A DNA stretch of 64,000 nucleotides from Hydnum rufescens UP504 (taxonomy: Eukaryota; Basidiomycota; Agaricomycetes; Cantharellales; Hydnaceae): assembly GCA_014904985.1 (NCBI GenBank), contig MU128983.1:133648-197647 (forward strand). The letters are read 5' to 3'. The translations under genes and the position numbers were made by a program. Below, in pieces: positions 60,475 through 64,000 of this stretch. The notes under the pieces are model-generated. The model was given only the letters and a program-made list of their open reading frames with translations. It did not search any database and was not told the origin of the DNA. The number at the start of each line of letters is the position of its first letter. Position 1 is the first letter of the stretch.

Positions 60475-60496
60475 GATGACCCTGAAGAACGCCCAT

Positions 60497-61597
60497 AACT
60501 GGACCGACTTTTATCCTAGCCTGTCTATTCAGACCTCATGCGTAATTGTTTACGTGTAGACATTGTAGGGTGACTGCGGATGGCAGGGGAGGCGTTGCCG
60601 GGAACAATGTGGCGTGGCCTGTTCTGCTGCCCGAACGCGGTTGATCCCGATTCGGCCTTTGGACAGCGCCAATCCAGGGTCGGGGTTAAGCGGCCTTCGC
60701 TTCTCTCCGCGCATTCATGCCAGCACTACCACTGCAGCGTGGACAACATCCCCCTCACCGATGTCGTGGCCTCCTCGATCTCCGTGTTCTTTAAACATGG
60801 CCCCCCAACCTATTGTGGCGATGCAATGCATGACTAAAGAATGAACTGCTCGCGCAGGTGCACCGAGCCCTCTTACTTTAGTCTTTCTTAATGGCATCTC
60901 ATCCTAATCCATAGTGATGCTCCCAGGAAAGCTAGCTATGGAATAGGATAAGGTGTCATGAGTAGTGTCTTCTGATCTGGCCCCTTCCTGTTCTACTCTC
61001 TTGTGTGGACTGAGTTGCGAGGGTTGCAAACCATTCATCCGACGGGACCCAACACGTCTATTACACTAGACCTCGTTGTCCATTCCCTATCCACCATCAT
61101 TGCGATCCCGCCAACTGTCTTCTCTTCCTGTTGTTTTTGATCCACTACGGGCAAAGTGCTCGAATACGACGGCTCGCCTCACAAGGTAACTGAATGACCC
61201 CGTCGGACTGGGCAACCTCATTCACGGTGGATCCCCCTGCAGCAGCCCCTGAAGCTATGAGCGCCGTGATGGTGATGCTTTTCCAACAACCGACTACCTA
61301 TAATATATACTTGATCCGCCCAATGATCTACTCTCCAGTCACTTATCCAATACTCGTGGATTCCCTGCCCATCGTTTTGAAACGCATCATTCTATCTTCC
61401 CTCTCGGTCCGAATGTCGGTCGACTCTTGGAAACTCCGGGGATTCCCGATAAACAGCAAAAACGTGCTGGCCTCATGTCATCCGCCACCGCCTCATTGCA
61501 GCCTGCGCTTACTTATCTCGCTTGAGGATTCCTTTCTGGGCGGCTTTGATACGTCTCAATTAGAAGACTTCCTACCAAGCGCCCCATCGTTCCCACC
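60497..61597. other. intergenic, no supported gene
   Basis: Divergent spacer between the NIS1-like and Ras-like genes. Frames at 60580-60844 and 61194-61652 show no recognisable protein features. Confidence 0.45.
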
Positions 61598-62629
61598 ATG
61601 TCTTTCGTGCGTTTGCGATTCCTTGAGCGTTGCTCATTCATCGACTCACTAGTCTCGCTGTTTCAGTGTGTTGTTGGAGCTCTAGGGAGCGAGCGTACGT
61701 TCTCATGATGACATCCTTTCCACAATGTCGTCTTATGTTTATGCAAAGGCGTTGGAAAAAGCTCTCTCCTGCAGCGCTTTGCCCAGAGATCATTTCAGGA
61801 GGAAGCAAGCCTCGAAGGCACGATCGCGACAATTCCTGTTCTTGCATGCCTCCATCTCATTGATTGCCCCTGTGTGAAGATGGCTTCTTTGTGCAGTGCA
61901 CGATTGACAATGAGCCCACCAACATACGCCTGGTGGACATCTATCTACCATGGGAGTTTGAGTTCGAGTATGTCATACATCCCGCTCATCACCCCCAACT
62001 TCTCATTATCTAAACGCCTAACCGTCATCCTCGTCAAACTTCAATAGTCACCTTCGCGATCAGAAGATCCGAGAAGCCCAGGGTTTCGTGTTGGTCTATT
62101 CCGTCACGTCCCGCCAGTCGTTCGAAGAAGTGCCGATGTTCTACCGGAGAGTCCTACGGATCAAACGTTACCCCGACACTCCCGTCCTGATTGTGGCGAA
62201 CAAGTGCGATCGCAAGAGTGAACGTGAAGTTACCCCCGAACGTCTGTTGATGCTCCCTCGGCCTTGTACCCACTTCCCCTATTCTCCACTCTCTTTATCA
62301 TCTCGCTCTCGCTCTCCTTTCTTTTTCCTCTGGATCGGTCCCCCGGGCAATAACAACTGATAATATTCTCGATTTTGATATAGAGGGTCGTGAGTTAGCC
62401 TCGAACCTCAACTGTCGCTTCTATGAAACCTCAGCCAAGTACGACGTCAACGTTGACGCAAGCATGTTTGACATCCTTCAACACACCAAACGATATCGAC
62501 CGGTATGGCTAAATAAAACAGGCGTTCCTAACGTACCTAAATTCATTTTAATTTATGTCCCCACAGGAACGGCGGTCATCTACTAGGACCAACAAAGACA
62601 AACGCAATTCAGATTGCGTCGTTCTTTAG
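61598..62629 (+). CDS. Ras-like small GTPase with aberrant G3 motif
   Basis: MSFVRLRFLE at 61598, intron, then CVVGALGSE and, after another intron, VGKSSLLQRFAQRSFQEEAS, giving a P-loop GSERVGKS. QCTIDNEPTNIRLVD follows (about 61895-61940), but where Ras has DTAGQE this protein reads DIYLPWEFEF. HLRDQKIREAQGFVLVYSVT, VLIVANKCDRKSEREV (NKCD, G4), FYETSAKYDVNVD (SAK, G5) and the C-terminal CVVL prenylation box are intact. The intron at 61818-61879 fits a GC donor (AAG|GCACGA). The catalytic-Gln region is missing, so GTP hydrolysis is probably altered. The join of the first two exons is not clean. Family: Ras; subgroup not assigned. Confidence 0.78.
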
Positions 62630-63910
62630 CTATAATCTTTCCTGCACTGGAGGCCCATACATGCACGCCCAGTCTACTACCTACTCCCTTGAATTCACAA
62701 TGTACCGACAAGTTTATGGGCATTCTTTCTCCTCTCCACACCTCGTGTATAGTACCGAGTTTCTCTCCTCTGTAACCACTACCCCATGGCATCAATTGTT
62801 CTATCTCCAATTGCAAAAACCCTTATGTCCCCCTATAGTACACATGCCATATCTACGTACATGCCTCGGAATGTGCCCTCGAGTGTTTGTATCAAGAATA
62901 TTACATCTCACTATCATCTGGGTATGGAACCATCGATGATCAAGATCTACATGCTCCTCATCCACGATATCGTGCTGAATGTGCATACAGTATACATAAA
63001 AGCATACCTAGGGTGGAGTGCTGAAGACTAGGAGCGCAGGCGTCTAACACGCTCAGAGTCAGAGTCCAGTGCAGAGATGTTATTCACGAGCTCGAGGGGT
63101 CCACATGCATTACGAAATAACGTGAAGATATGCATATGCGAATGTTGAGCATCAGGGCCGCCTATGGTGATTACACGAATTGTCCCTGGCCGGTTTAGAG
63201 AGCATGAGGTTGGAAAAAGAAATGGGCGCATGGTGCAGTTTCTGCGCTGATTTTGTGCAGCTTTTATAGCGTACATGGTCAGATCGGAACCGATTGCCCA
63301 TAGGCAGCTACACCAATGCACCAAGATTAATCGTACACCCCATCTATTTGACAAAACGACTCGTTCTAGTTAAGCCCACAAAACCCATCGTTGTCAACCG
63401 CCAACTTACCGTGTGATTTCTCCCTACAGGCGTGTTGGGCCAACACACAATCATAAGGAAATCGAGGTAAGAAAAAAAAACCAAGATCGAACCCGTTGAG
63501 TGATGATCAGGCTATTGGTGCAAGTGTTAATCCCAATTTTCGCCCCCATTTTCCCAAGTATTGAAAGATCGAAAAAATGAAATGGAGGTGCACGGACCCA
63601 ACAAGACTGAGGAGGACAGACAGGGCCAACGGACGGGTTCAAAGATCCCATGGCTCCAGCCACCACACCGCATTCATCAGCGCAGCGGCCGAATGGAAGC
63701 ATAGCTTACGGCCACATTATCATAATCTCCCAAAGCTGAGGACGTGTGATCTCCGTTCCCAGTTGTATGAGAAACTCGGTCAGGATAACGTTCACGGATC
63801 TTCTGAATTTTCGCCGTGGATTGTCGACGTCGCCGGTAGTACCCGGAATGCGATCTAGTCTCTAAGCACCAACACTTTCCTTAGGCCACAATCTGCACGA
63901 TCTTCTTTCT
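62630..63910. other. intergenic, no supported gene
   Basis: Between the Ras-like gene and PEX7. Frames on both strands (for example 63028-63354 minus, 63577-63858 plus) lack recognisable features. Confidence 0.45.
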
Positions 63911-64000
63911 ATGGGAGAGTATCCTCCGGTCACTCTACGCACGTCGCCCTTTGCTCACTATGGAATCGCATGGTCTCCGTTCCATCCCTCTCTCTTCGCT
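63911..64000 (+). CDS. PEX7: PEX7, PTS2 receptor (5' part, runs off window)
   Basis: Thirty codons from ATG 63911 to the window end: MGEYPPVTLRTSPFAHYGIA then WSPFHPSLFA. This matches the start of Pex7, the WD40 receptor that imports PTS2 proteins into peroxisomes, whose first blade begins with a 'T..F..Y...WSPF....LA' pattern. Only the N-terminus is present. Confidence 0.8.
   Translation, partial: MGEYPPVTLRTSPFAHYGIAWSPFHPSLFA

Noticed and set aside
1..64000. CRISPR array, operon or other prokaryotic features
   Set aside because: Spliced eukaryotic genes throughout; repeats are neither regularly spaced nor unit-like.

Overview
The window is nuclear DNA of a filamentous basidiomycete, most likely an Agaricomycete. 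Genes are densely packed and cut by many short introns (roughly 40-90 nt). Recognisable proteins are fungal, and several families are typical of mushroom-forming fungi and relatives: a Crinkler-N-terminus/kinase protein, a NIS1-like secreted protein, a WSC-GH16 protein and an Mbp1-type APSES factor. No species is claimed.

Layout. 1-2740 is gene-poor and repeat-rich (hairpins, palindromes, an imperfect tandem repeat). It abuts a broken ADE16/17 (ATIC) fragment at 2750-3410. From 3743 to 13545 come SUR2 (+), a DUF1640/CCDC90 mitochondrial protein (-), MAK16 (+), a PMT4-type O-mannosyltransferase (-) and the spliceosomal WD40 protein PRP4 (+). From 13660 to 29078 come an Mbp1-like factor (-), a small hypothetical gene (+), sulfite reductase beta subunit MET5 (+), VPS9 (-), an ER DnaJ protein (+) and a nitronate monooxygenase (-). 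From 29730 to 51342 come a large three-START-domain membrane protein (+), a poly-Q LisH FLO8-like regulator (-), CRIPT (-), SYS1 (+), a possible vezatin/Inp2-like protein (-), a CID-SR protein (-), a BRCT protein (-) and a Ser-rich single-pass surface protein (+). The last 12 kb is more accessory: a decayed Crinkler-kinase gene split by a strongly T/G-rich block, a PDI-like protein (-), a WSC-GH16 glucanase (-), a NIS1-like secreted protein (-), a Ras-like GTPase with an aberrant G3 motif (+), and the first 30 codons of PEX7 (+) running off the end.

How genes relate. Most are unlinked housekeeping functions: ribosome biogenesis, splicing, ER/Golgi glycosylation and trafficking, sulfur assimilation, sphingolipid hydroxylation. 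Four pairs are divergent with only 54-87 bp between start codons (DUF1640/MAK16, VPS9/DnaJ, CRIPT/SYS1, BRCT/Ser-rich), so each pair must share its upstream region.

Quality note. Several otherwise conserved genes contain single-base breaks of frame, often in mononucleotide runs. Sequencing or assembly indels are the simplest explanation, and protein ends predicted across these points should be treated with care. Exon boundaries were read by eye from GT/GC-AG signals and protein continuity. Database comparison was not possible; family names come from motif recognition.
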